Virus record (IMG/VR): IMGVR_UViG_3300028802_000159
Span: 1 to 41,538 of that record
Direction: 5' to 3' (one strand)
DNA from: a virus
Length of the DNA stretch: 41,538 nt
Below, piece by piece: positions 17,234-24,165 of this stretch. The notes beneath the pieces are model-generated. The model was not told where the DNA came from and searched no databases. It saw only the letters and a list, made by a program, of their open reading frames with translations. Each line of letters starts with the position of its first letter. Position 1 is the first letter of the stretch. A program made the translations under genes and the position numbers.

Positions 17234-17654
17234 GATCCTCAATAGTAAGGCCCTTGCGAACCTTGTACCAGTGAAGCGGTGATTTGAGAACACTCGCCAC
17301 TAAGTCCTGGCGCATCTCAGATTCTTCCATTTGCTTCTTGAGATTGATAACCTCGACTGCTCTGTTGTGAGCGTCGAGTCTAGCTAGTACATCGTGCTTT
17401 GCATTATCGTGTAGCCACAAATGTTCGAGGATTCGTTCATCACATTCCTCAAATGTGGCTACCACCACACCCTTTTCAAAAACCGCCCAACAATGCTCAC
17501 TTGCGTCACGACGTAACTCAGGAGGAATCCAGCCTAGAGCCAGATCAGGATTGTAGTCTCGGATGATTTCTGCAATCCTCATATGGTCCGAGGATACAAA
17601 CCTCCCATCCTCTGTGGCAATGTAACCTAACTCACCGAGAAGAGGATTTTCCAT
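17211..17654 (-). CDS. Hypothetical structural-module protein, 147 residues
   Basis: Soluble, charged protein with MENPLLGELGYIATEDGRFVS at the start and a helical C-terminal half (HNRAVEVINLKKQMEESEMRQDL) ending in SPLHWYKVRKGLTIED. No transmembrane segment or enzyme motif. It lies between a repeat protein and the adaptor gene, overlapping both neighbours, so a head-completion or assembly role is likely. I do not recognise the family. Confidence 0.65.
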   Translation of the reverse strand: MENPLLGELGYIATEDGRFVSSDHMRIAEIIRDYNPDLALGWIPPELRRDASEHCWAVFEKGVVVATFEECDERILEHLWLHDNAKHDVLARLDAHNRAVEVINLKKQMEESEMRQDLVASVLKSPLHWYKVRKGLTIEDHGDNERR

Positions 17655-17935
17655 TAGGGCAACACCCCATTTGCTGCTCGGAGCAGATCCATCAAAGATA
17701 CATGAGCATTGTTTGGTCCGCTAGCCTTGAGAGCATAGTACAGTCTGTCGTTAATTGATGCCTTAGTTCCTGGCGCTGTATTCCTAGCAAAGAGAACATC
17801 ATTGATAGACTTACGAACTCCCCCACCATTTGCTGCATAGATCAGATCATTCTGAGACTTGTGTGCGGAATCTGGGCCACTAGCCTTTTTCGCCATATAC
17901 ATCTTGTCTGTTACCGAAGTTGAGGGGGCAGCCAT
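17654..17935 (-). CDS. Repeat protein of about five 13-20-residue units
   Basis: From ATG 17935 the 93-residue protein is almost entirely tandem units, each starting near an Asp followed by hydrophobics and ending in a Ser: TDKMYMAKKASGPDSAHKS, QNDLIYAANGGGVRKS, INDVLFARNTAPGTKAS, INDRLYYALKASGPNNAHVS and a shorter last one. The frame is open far upstream, but that part overlaps the capsid gene out of frame and looks random, so the later start is chosen. Similar short Asn-Asp-Leu repeats appear in minor capsid or tail proteins of actinobacteriophages. It follows the capsid gene after a strong stem-loop. Confidence 0.65.
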   Translation of the reverse strand: MAAPSTSVTDKMYMAKKASGPDSAHKSQNDLIYAANGGGVRKSINDVLFARNTAPGTKASINDRLYYALKASGPNNAHVSLMDLLRAANGVLP

Positions 17936-17945
17936 AATATTTGCC

Positions 17946-17982
17946 AGGTTTGGGGAGGACCCGAAGGCCCTCCCCCAAACCT
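17946..17982 (-). terminator. Strong stem-loop downstream of the capsid gene
   Basis: Read on the minus strand, an inverted repeat of 13 pairs (AGGTTTGGGG on one side, CCCCAAACCT on the other, with one bulged base) is closed by GCC-TTCG-GGT, a very stable UUCG tetraloop. It begins at the capsid stop codon and ends about ten bases before the next start. There is no U-run, so it is more likely a partial terminator, an mRNA stabiliser protecting the abundant capsid message, or a processing site than a full intrinsic terminator. Confidence 0.65.
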
Positions 17983-19220
17983 TAGCCCTCTGTAATGTCC
18001 TTGAGGACGCCGTGACCGTTTCGCTTGTGAGTTCCCATTTCCGCGTACTGGAACATTGTCGCCTCATAAGCGTCGTAACTTCCAGCAACTCCACCGACTG
18101 CCACAACTCGCTGCCACATTGAACCGTCGCGCTCCATGAAACGCCACTCGTTCTCACGGTACAACTTGATCTGCTTCTCGTCCGGGAAGTAGAGAGTGTT
18201 GTCTGGGCAGTCAATGTCCACGACAATTGGAAGGTCACCCTGGTCCGTCGAGAATGTAAGACCTGTGAATCCACCGTCGAACTTCTGCGTGTTTGTGGTG
18301 CGGCGAGTCTGGACTAATAACTCGAAGTATGCGCGACGAACTCCAAGACCACAGAATCCTACAGAAACCTTACCACCCTGCTGACGAACGCGGTCGGTCG
18401 TGTAAATCATCAGACCTTCCGACAGAGGCCGGTTAGATCCTGCGTTTGCCTCGACTGCGGCCTTCCAGTAAGTTTCCGTCGCTGGGTCAATGTTGTAGAG
18501 CGCACCAGTGTCGTTGACAATTGCAGCAAGTCCTGTGACCTCACGCTTCACAGAACCTGTGCGGACAATCACGTCACCAATTGCCGAAGAGATTGCAGCA
18601 CCGTCGAATGTAATTGCACCTGTCGCGGAGTTGATTGCGGTGATCTGTCGGTTGGAAGCCTTGACTGTTGGTGAAGCAACTCCGAGAGTAGTTCCGTCAA
18701 CAATGTCAATCTGCTGTCCAACTTCGAGATACTTCGATCCGGTTCCTGCGGCGACTGAGAATGTGTTGTTTGTGGTGTTGGCAGCGGAAGCCGTTGCCAT
18801 AGTTCCGACACCGTTCCCATAGAACTGACGGTTCTGGTCCTTGAGTAAGTCAGTCTTGAGTCCAGAGAGTTCCAGATCCGCCGCCGAAGCGAAAGCCTGG
18901 AAGTTACTGTCGGCAAGTTCGAATGTCTGACCAGAGATTCGGCAAGAACCGTACAGGTACTTGAGGGAAACTCGACCAGCATTGTAACCCTGCTGACCTG
19001 GCGCGGGAAGAACTTCGAGTTCGTTTCGAGCACCAATTCCAGAGTTTCGCTTGGTCCTGATTGGGAACACGACATACTTTCCACCAATGTCCGAAGTGAT
19101 TCCCTCAGACGTTCTTTCGATTCGCTTTAATCCTACGACTTCGTTGACTAACTGGTCCGAGATTGGACCCTCATATACCTCCTTGAGAATTGCACTCACG
19201 GAGGTAAGGCTAGCAGGCAT
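17982..19220 (-). CDS. Major capsid protein (HK97-type fold likely)
   Basis: From ATG 19220, preceded by AGAGGTAAT, the 412-residue protein begins MPASLTSVSAILKEVYEGPI and contains VVFPIRTKRNSGIGARNE, SCRISGQTFELA, LKDQNRQFYGNGVG and a beta-rich domain with repeated Asp/Thr/Gly. The helix-plus-loop N-terminus, the central AVEANAG...LMIYTTDRVRQQ part and the C-terminal ENEWRFMERDGSMWQR strand fit phage capsid subunits. It follows directly after the scaffold gene, the usual order. The longer open frame upstream overlaps the scaffold gene and is not capsid-like. A strong stem-loop follows. Confidence 0.85.
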   Translation of the reverse strand: MPASLTSVSAILKEVYEGPISDQLVNEVVGLKRIERTSEGITSDIGGKYVVFPIRTKRNSGIGARNELEVLPAPGQQGYNAGRVSLKYLYGSCRISGQTFELADSNFQAFASAADLELSGLKTDLLKDQNRQFYGNGVGTMATASAANTTNNTFSVAAGTGSKYLEVGQQIDIVDGTTLGVASPTVKASNRQITAINSATGAITFDGAAISSAIGDVIVRTGSVKREVTGLAAIVNDTGALYNIDPATETYWKAAVEANAGSNRPLSEGLMIYTTDRVRQQGGKVSVGFCGLGVRRAYFELLVQTRRTTNTQKFDGGFTGLTFSTDQGDLPIVVDIDCPDNTLYFPDEKQIKLYRENEWRFMERDGSMWQRVVAVGGVAGSYDAYEATMFQYAEMGTHKRNGHGVLKDITEG

Positions 19221-19227
19221 ATTACCT

Positions 19228-19998
19228 CTATCCTTTATTTTGAGCGACGGATTGAAGCATCTGTGCGACAAGTGACCTGCGCCCCTTGTCGTCCAACTCT
19301 GCGGGATTGATAGCCTGGGAGGGAGTTCCACCGCCCGGTGACAGAATTGACGGAGCGGAGGGACGATTGATTGCACTTGCCTTTTCGGAGACGAGATTCT
19401 GAAAACTCTGAACGGCATCTTCTCCGCTCATTCCAGAATCCATCATGGCTAGCACATACCTCTCGTCGTATTCTCCGAACTTCTCCGTCAGTCCGCTCAA
19501 GTAATCGTCCAATTCCTGATCTTCCTGGGCCTGCTGCTGTTCCTCGTGCTGGCCCACAATTATTGCAGCCATGTTCTCATAGCCTTGTTGCAATTGGGCG
19601 ATCCTCGGGTCAACTTCTTCTTCCGCTCCGTACTCTTCGTCCCCTACTTCAGCGTCGCCCTGCTCGCCAATACCCAGATGTTCCGCCAGAGCCTCATAAA
19701 CTTGCTGAGGATTCTCGTTGATGGTTTGCAGGATTGTCATAGCCTGCATCACGTCATCAGGAGCAATTCCCTGGTCTGCGATGTTCTTCCAAGGCTGGTA
19801 TTGCGAGTGTACTTGCTGAAACCTCTCATTTACTCCCTGGTCCCACTTTTGTAAGTGGGGCTTCACGACTCCGTGAAGTTGCGTGGGAAGAATGCCAAGC
19901 AAATCATTCCACGCTGGATTGTCGCCACCACCGGGTTGCTGAACTTCTGCTGGCGCAGCCGCAGCGGCTCCGGCTTCCATTCCTGGCATTTCTCCCAT
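19228..19998 (-). CDS. Scaffolding protein
   Basis: The 256-residue product is acidic, helical and rich in Gln/Glu/Ala, with an Ala/Pro/Gly N-terminus, a central helical region and a long acidic stretch (EQGDAEVGDEEYGAEEEVD, about 112-130). It ends in a flexible region plus a short basic helix (KGRRSLVAQMLQSVAQNKG), a usual capsid-contacting end of scaffolds. It lies seven bases before the capsid gene. No protease motif is visible, so it probably leaves or is recycled rather than cutting itself. Confidence 0.8.
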   Translation of the reverse strand: MGEMPGMEAGAAAAAPAEVQQPGGGDNPAWNDLLGILPTQLHGVVKPHLQKWDQGVNERFQQVHSQYQPWKNIADQGIAPDDVMQAMTILQTINENPQQVYEALAEHLGIGEQGDAEVGDEEYGAEEEVDPRIAQLQQGYENMAAIIVGQHEEQQQAQEDQELDDYLSGLTEKFGEYDERYVLAMMDSGMSGEDAVQSFQNLVSEKASAINRPSAPSILSPGGGTPSQAINPAELDDKGRRSLVAQMLQSVAQNKG

Positions 19999-20050
19999 GA
20001 GATTCCCTCTCCGGCTGTACTCTTAGATTAGAGCCCTGGCCGATTCGATG

Positions 20051-21307
20051 TTACAGTTCTGCTGAGAAATCAAACGTTGCTGTGGCTCCTGATGACGCTC
20101 TAATTAGTGCTCCGCCACCAGCAATTCCAGCGCCTGGTGATGTACCACTAAATTCTGCTTGTTCGTTAGTGCTTGGATTAAAAACAAGTACCGTTAGTGC
20201 TGCTGCTACTGTATTTCCATAGTTAGTAACTGCGGAGGGTGCTGGCATAACTACAGAAGGAATTGTTCGCATAGGTACTGGATATTTAACTACCCAATAG
20301 GGAGATGAAGCAGACCAACACATTCCAATGCACATTGTCTGAGTATTTCCCATTGTCCAACGCCAGAAATATCTCTGACACCAGGCTAACTGTGCAGCAA
20401 TCGGTAATCTCTCGAACGCTGTTACGACAGAACCAGCCTCTAATTGAACATCAGTAATATTTGTTCCAACGTTTTGAATTCCAATACTTGATGCTCTAGC
20501 ATTAAAAGAGGTTCCAGCAGACAACCAAAGAGTAATTTGTAAAAGATCATTATTATTCGTACCAAAAGTTTTTCCTGCATTAGTAGGTACTGTAAATGTT
20601 ACAGAATATTTACCAAGGGCTGACACACCTGATCCAACAAGAATAGGAATTGCACCAATACTTGTCTGAAAAGTAGTTGTTGGTGATCCTCCCGTACCAA
20701 AAGCAGATGTTAATTCAACCCCAATTTTTGAAGTACCTGAACCCATACCTGCTAAAAATGAAAGTGTTACTTGCTTACCGCCAAGCAACATTTGTCCATT
20801 CTCAATAAAGAAATTAAGAATAGAGTAGTCGCCAGCAGCAGATTGACCAGAAACAACATTAGAAACATAAAATCTACCACCAGGATTACCTGCTTGAATA
20901 GGAAATCGTGTTAAAGATGCCGCCCCGCCAGTATGTGCCTTACTTAATCCATCAATACAATAACCACCAGCAGCAAAAGGACCGTCACCACGCTGTGCAA
21001 TTGACATATCCCCGTTGCGGATAACATTCTTGTAAGCTCCAACTACTGATGTATCTGCTGCAATTCTTGCAGCCTGCTCAGCATTATCATTGGCAAGTCT
21101 AGTATTTGCTTCTGTCGTATCTGCATTTGCTCTTGCTGTTGCTTCTGCTGTATCTGCATTTTGTCTGGCTGTTTGTTCTGTCGAATCTGCTGCTGCCCTA
21201 GCAGCAATCTCTGCAATCATTGAGTTATCAAGATAAGAAAGGATTGCCTCAATTTCAGCAGACCAGTTAGGTTTTCCAACTGGCCTAGGAAATGCGGGCA
21301 TTGGCAC
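20051..21307 (-). CDS. Tail fibre/receptor-binding protein with coiled-coil stem (paralogue A)
   Basis: The 418-residue protein starts with a short N-terminus, then a repetitive Ala/Asp/Thr coiled coil (about 30-86, units such as ARQNADTAEATARANADT). From about residue 94 it carries the VIRNGDMSIAQRGDGPFA module, a beta-sandwich that in phage fibres is followed by DVQLEAGSVVTAFERLP and QLAWCQRYFWR (about 293-325). The C-terminal 90 residues are variable beta strands. The same core occurs in the gene at 21903-23000. It probably binds a surface glycan or protein of the host. The Gly/Ser-rich, near-neutral composition fits a fibre tip. Confidence 0.75.
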   Translation of the reverse strand: MPMPAFPRPVGKPNWSAEIEAILSYLDNSMIAEIAARAAADSTEQTARQNADTAEATARANADTTEANTRLANDNAEQAARIAADTSVVGAYKNVIRNGDMSIAQRGDGPFAAGGYCIDGLSKAHTGGAASLTRFPIQAGNPGGRFYVSNVVSGQSAAGDYSILNFFIENGQMLLGGKQVTLSFLAGMGSGTSKIGVELTSAFGTGGSPTTTFQTSIGAIPILVGSGVSALGKYSVTFTVPTNAGKTFGTNNNDLLQITLWLSAGTSFNARASSIGIQNVGTNITDVQLEAGSVVTAFERLPIAAQLAWCQRYFWRWTMGNTQTMCIGMCWSASSPYWVVKYPVPMRTIPSVVMPAPSAVTNYGNTVAAALTVLVFNPSTNEQAEFSGTSPGAGIAGGGALIRASSGATATFDFSAEL

Positions 21308-21903
21308 TATGCATCAGTCCAAATGTTAGAAGCATCCGCTGATGCTGTCCAGATTGAACTCATATCTGGTGGTGCTATCCAATTGTTTTCAATACTAGAA
21401 TCGTAGGGATCCCCATAAAAATCACCATACCCAGAGGTTCCCCAACCTACCCTAGTTTCATCTAAAGAACTCCATGAATCTGAGAAATCTACCGTCGGCG
21501 TCCAAGTATCTGAGGAAATAGAAGCAGCCACCCAATTGGAAACCGCATCTAAAGCACCAGTCCACACAGAACTTTGATCGGCTGTTGGAGTCCAATTAGA
21601 CACAGTATCTGGAATAGCAGTCCAAGCAGAAACAGCATCTACACTTTCATCCCAATCTGGATGCTGGTCTGCTGTCGGATCCCAGAGATTGTAGCTAAAC
21701 TGCTCCCACGATGTTGACCAACTAAATTCAATAATTCCAATTGTCTCCCAGAAAGTTGACCAGGATATTTCAACATCAACTAGCACGTCCCAACTTGTTG
21801 ACCAGTCAATTTGAATTTCAATAAAAGGTACAGTATCCCAGGTAGCAGGAGCATAAATACCCCACTGTCCTGTAAGACTCGACCATAGATTTGGATTAGC
21901 CAT
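21307..21903 (-). CDS. Trp-rich decapeptide-repeat protein
   Basis: The 198-residue protein holds 21 tryptophans, no lysine and a single arginine. The first part has three 14-residue units centred on WSTSW/WSTFW (about 33-75). From about residue 73 tryptophan recurs exactly every ten residues for nine positions in decapeptides such as TPTADQSSVW and TGALDAVSNW, with Asp at the fifth place in nearly all; three more follow near the end. Regular spacing suggests stacked beta strands with a tryptophan ladder, possibly for glycan binding or fibre trimer assembly. Located between two paralogous fibre genes with one-base overlaps on both sides. Not recognised as a named family. Confidence 0.75.
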   Translation of the reverse strand: MANPNLWSSLTGQWGIYAPATWDTVPFIEIQIDWSTSWDVLVDVEISWSTFWETIGIIEFSWSTSWEQFSYNLWDPTADQHPDWDESVDAVSAWTAIPDTVSNWTPTADQSSVWTGALDAVSNWVAASISSDTWTPTVDFSDSWSSLDETRVGWGTSGYGDFYGDPYDSSIENNWIAPPDMSSIWTASADASNIWTDA

Positions 21904-23000
21904 TAGAGTTCCGCCGTGGCTTCAAGATAAGAACCTGCACCAACTGCATACATAACAGTGGCTGCTCGAACAGTCATCGTACCAGAGACAACGACTATAA
22001 CAAGGTCTGCCGAAGCAACACTTGCTGTTTGTACTGCTATAGACGAACACACCCACTCTGCTAATCTATCTGATAATTTCCAACCACTTGCTACTGAGGA
22101 CGCAAAAGTAGGAACTGCACGCATTGTAACAGGAAACTTCCATTCAATATATCCATTTCCCGCACTAGGACAACCACCCCAAGCGGCTACTGCATTCTGA
22201 GCCGGAGCGGTAAATCTATAGAAATATCTCTGGCACCAGGCTAATTGTACTTGCTGAGGAAGTCGCTCAAATGCTGTAGCAACTGGCCCAGCCTCTAATT
22301 GAACAGCCGTTAAAGTAAAAGTAAGATTCTGAATACCGATATTAGAGGCTCTAGCAGCAAACGTAGCACCAGCGGATAACCAGAAATTGATATCTACATA
22401 GTCATTGTTATTAGACCCAAGAACCTTACCTGCAACACTCGGCATGATGAATGTTACTGTGTACTTAGTAAGAGTTGTAGATATCTGTACAGCCTGAATA
22501 GTAGTTAAGACAGACGCTGATGGAGAACCACCAGTTCCAAAAGACTGTACAACTTCAATACCAATCTTGGGAGTACCCGAAGTAGCAGCAGCCCAAAATG
22601 ATAGAGTTACTTGTTTACCAGATAATGTACTTACATCTTCAATTACTGCTGCCTGCATCATATAATCACCAGCAGCAGCGTGCCCTGATACTTGTAAACT
22701 AACATTAAATCTACAACTTGTTTGTTCAACTTGTGCTAGAGTAGCAGCAACTCGTGTTACTCCAACTCCACCTACACTAAAACATATCCAACCATCTAAG
22801 TTATAAATACCATTACCAGCAAAAGCACCATTACCTCGCTGTGCAATTGAGAAATCCCCGTTGCGGATACGATTTCGCCAGAAGGGACCAGCAGCAAAGG
22901 CATCTATCTTGTCAAAGTTATCTGAGAGGTCAGTTTGAACATTAACGTTATCAATAACAGCCGGCTTCCTCAGACCAAGTAGAGCAGTCAAACTTGCCAT
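21903..23000 (-). CDS. Tail fibre/receptor-binding protein (paralogue B)
   Basis: The 365-residue product shares with the gene at 20051-21307 the segments RNGDFSIAQRGNGAFA, SGKQVTLSF, and VQLEAGPVATAFERLP followed by QLAWCQRYFYR. Its N-terminus differs: instead of a coiled coil it has LTALLGLRKPAVIDNVNVQTDLSDNFDKIDAFA, a typical anchor seen in small fibres. The C-terminal 80 residues are unrelated to paralogue A. The pair would give the particle two receptor-binding specificities on one common beta-sandwich. One-base overlaps with both neighbours. Confidence 0.75.
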   Translation of the reverse strand: MASLTALLGLRKPAVIDNVNVQTDLSDNFDKIDAFAAGPFWRNRIRNGDFSIAQRGNGAFAGNGIYNLDGWICFSVGGVGVTRVAATLAQVEQTSCRFNVSLQVSGHAAAGDYMMQAAVIEDVSTLSGKQVTLSFWAAATSGTPKIGIEVVQSFGTGGSPSASVLTTIQAVQISTTLTKYTVTFIMPSVAGKVLGSNNNDYVDINFWLSAGATFAARASNIGIQNLTFTLTAVQLEAGPVATAFERLPQQVQLAWCQRYFYRFTAPAQNAVAAWGGCPSAGNGYIEWKFPVTMRAVPTFASSVASGWKLSDRLAEWVCSSIAVQTASVASADLVIVVVSGTMTVRAATVMYAVGAGSYLEATAEL

Positions 23001-23548
23001 TAGGCTGCCGCCGTTGCGCCTCGCACGGAAAATGCTAACCCATCAGCACTTAGAGCCACGGTATTTTGACACGACCTACGAATCCAGAATGCTTTCACAG
23101 AACTTGGAGGAATAGTTCCTAGTAATAATCCACTTGGCAAATCGCTAGGAGCACTAAAAACAACTCCGACAGGCGGGTTATCTCGGTACACGATTTGCAC
23201 AGCCTGCATATCAGTTGAATTTATAGGACTTGCAGGTGTGGGATCGACTCCAAGTGCAACTGCTGCTCCACCTGCTACATCAGCCGAAATCCATACACGA
23301 GGATTTTGATAACTATTAAGAGGGTTAGAGTTATAGACAAAGACACAAGCGTAATGTATAGCAGATAACGCATTTTCCTCCCCGGTCACGTCACTAAAAA
23401 GAGCATTTAACGTGGCACTAGGGAGAGGGTTATTGGCAATATACTTTCCAAGAGATGTATCCACGCCATTGAATGCCGCAGAGTTTCCATTTAGGCCAGA
23501 GTTAACACTTCCTCTAACCTGCATATCTCCAACGACAATGGCTGACAT
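23000..23548 (-). CDS. Beta-rich structural protein, 182 residues
   Basis: From ATG 23548 the product starts MSAIVVGDMQVRGSVNSGLNG and is beta-rich with many Ala, Gly and Ser. The end (VKAFWIRRSCQNTVALSADGLAFSVRG) resembles phage tail or decoration proteins that form a jelly-roll-like lattice. The frame stays open 66 bases further upstream, but that part coincides with a separate small gene, so the later start is chosen. It precedes the fibre genes and overlaps paralogue B by one base. Family not recognised. Confidence 0.65.
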   Translation of the reverse strand: MSAIVVGDMQVRGSVNSGLNGNSAAFNGVDTSLGKYIANNPLPSATLNALFSDVTGEENALSAIHYACVFVYNSNPLNSYQNPRVWISADVAGGAAVALGVDPTPASPINSTDMQAVQIVYRDNPPVGVVFSAPSDLPSGLLLGTIPPSSVKAFWIRRSCQNTVALSADGLAFSVRGATAAA

Positions 23549-23549
23549 T

Positions 23550-23726
23550 TTACTTCTGTGGCCTGGATAAAGATTGAAGTCTGCGCTTCGTTGCCTGTGC
23601 GTAATCTCCACCACTAGGAGTACCAGCAGTTAATCTAGACTTCATCGTGTTCTTCAACTCATTGGAAGCGACAGCATTTTGAAGGTCAGGAGTTGTCCTC
23701 CGCTTGAGCATTTTCTGAAGGTCCAT
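23550..23726 (-). CDS. Small basic helical protein, 58 residues
   Basis: Short frame between two recognised genes: its ATG overlaps the preceding stop (TAATG) and its TAA lies one base before the next ATG. The product MDLQKMLKRRTTPDLQNAVA onwards is basic and helical, ending in RRLQSLSRPQK. It could be a small assembly or DNA-binding protein. No family recognised. The exact fit between neighbours and the reading-frame continuity make it a likely gene. Confidence 0.65.
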   Translation of the reverse strand: MDLQKMLKRRTTPDLQNAVASNELKNTMKSRLTAGTPSGGDYAQATKRRLQSLSRPQK

Positions 23727-23929
23727 TACTTCTTTTCCTTCTTCTCTTCCGCAGGGTTATCCTTCTTCTTGCCTTCCTTTTTCTCTTCTGCTGCACTATC
23801 CTTTAGCCTTCTCTTGACGGCCGCTTTATTAGGCTGCTTTCCAGTGTGTTTTCCATGAGCCCAAGCCTTTGCAATTTCCGGGTGCTTAGCCCATAGTAAC
23901 TTTCGCTGAGCCTCACTCTTGAAGGGCAT
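23726..23929 (-). CDS. Small conserved phage protein (PFKSEAQRK type)
   Basis: The 67-residue protein begins MPFKSEAQRKLLWAKHPEIAKAW, a pattern I recognise as common in small phage proteins of unknown function, followed by a Lys/Glu-rich tail (EEKKEGKKKDNPAEEKKEKK, ending the protein). Typical of genes near portal and head genes. The role is unknown; the basic/acidic tail could mediate binding to DNA or to structural partners. Confidence 0.8.
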   Translation of the reverse strand: MPFKSEAQRKLLWAKHPEIAKAWAHGKHTGKQPNKAAVKRRLKDSAAEEKKEGKKKDNPAEEKKEKK

Positions 23930-23934
23930 CTCTC

Positions 23935-24165
23935 TTACCTGAACATTCCACCGGAGTCAACTAACTTACGGTAGGCGTAAATCTTGTCATTCTTTGTCAT
24001 ATGCGAGAGATTTGTTGCACCAATCGACGCCGTGAGTGCAGTATCTAGACTAGCCTGGTCGATGTAATTAGCCTCTGTTGCATCTGCAAGTGGAGATTCT
24101 GACAGTCCTCGTCCAACTCGCCTGTCAACAAACCCAAACGTGTGGTCTAAATCAATCGTAGCCAT
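23935..24165 (-). CDS. Hypothetical 76-residue protein next to the portal gene
   Basis: The product has MATIDLDHTFGFVDRRVGRGL at its start and TKNDKIYAYRKLVDSGG at its end. It is soluble, acidic to neutral and without cysteines. Its start overlaps the portal stop by one base (TAATG-type), so it is co-translated with the portal. No family recognised; a head-assembly role is inferred from position. Confidence 0.7.
   Translation of the reverse strand: MATIDLDHTFGFVDRRVGRGLSESPLADATEANYIDQASLDTALTASIGATNLSHMTKNDKIYAYRKLVDSGGMFR

Noticed and set aside
17936-18274. Longer N-terminal extension of the repeat protein gene
   Set aside because: The extension lies in another frame of the capsid gene and is rich in Ser/Thr/Arg without structure; ATG 17935 begins the clear repeat units.
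20051-23000. Diversity-generating retroelement acting on the paralogous fibres
   Set aside because: No reverse transcriptase and no near-identical template/variable repeat pair was seen; the two genes differ throughout and not only at adenine positions.
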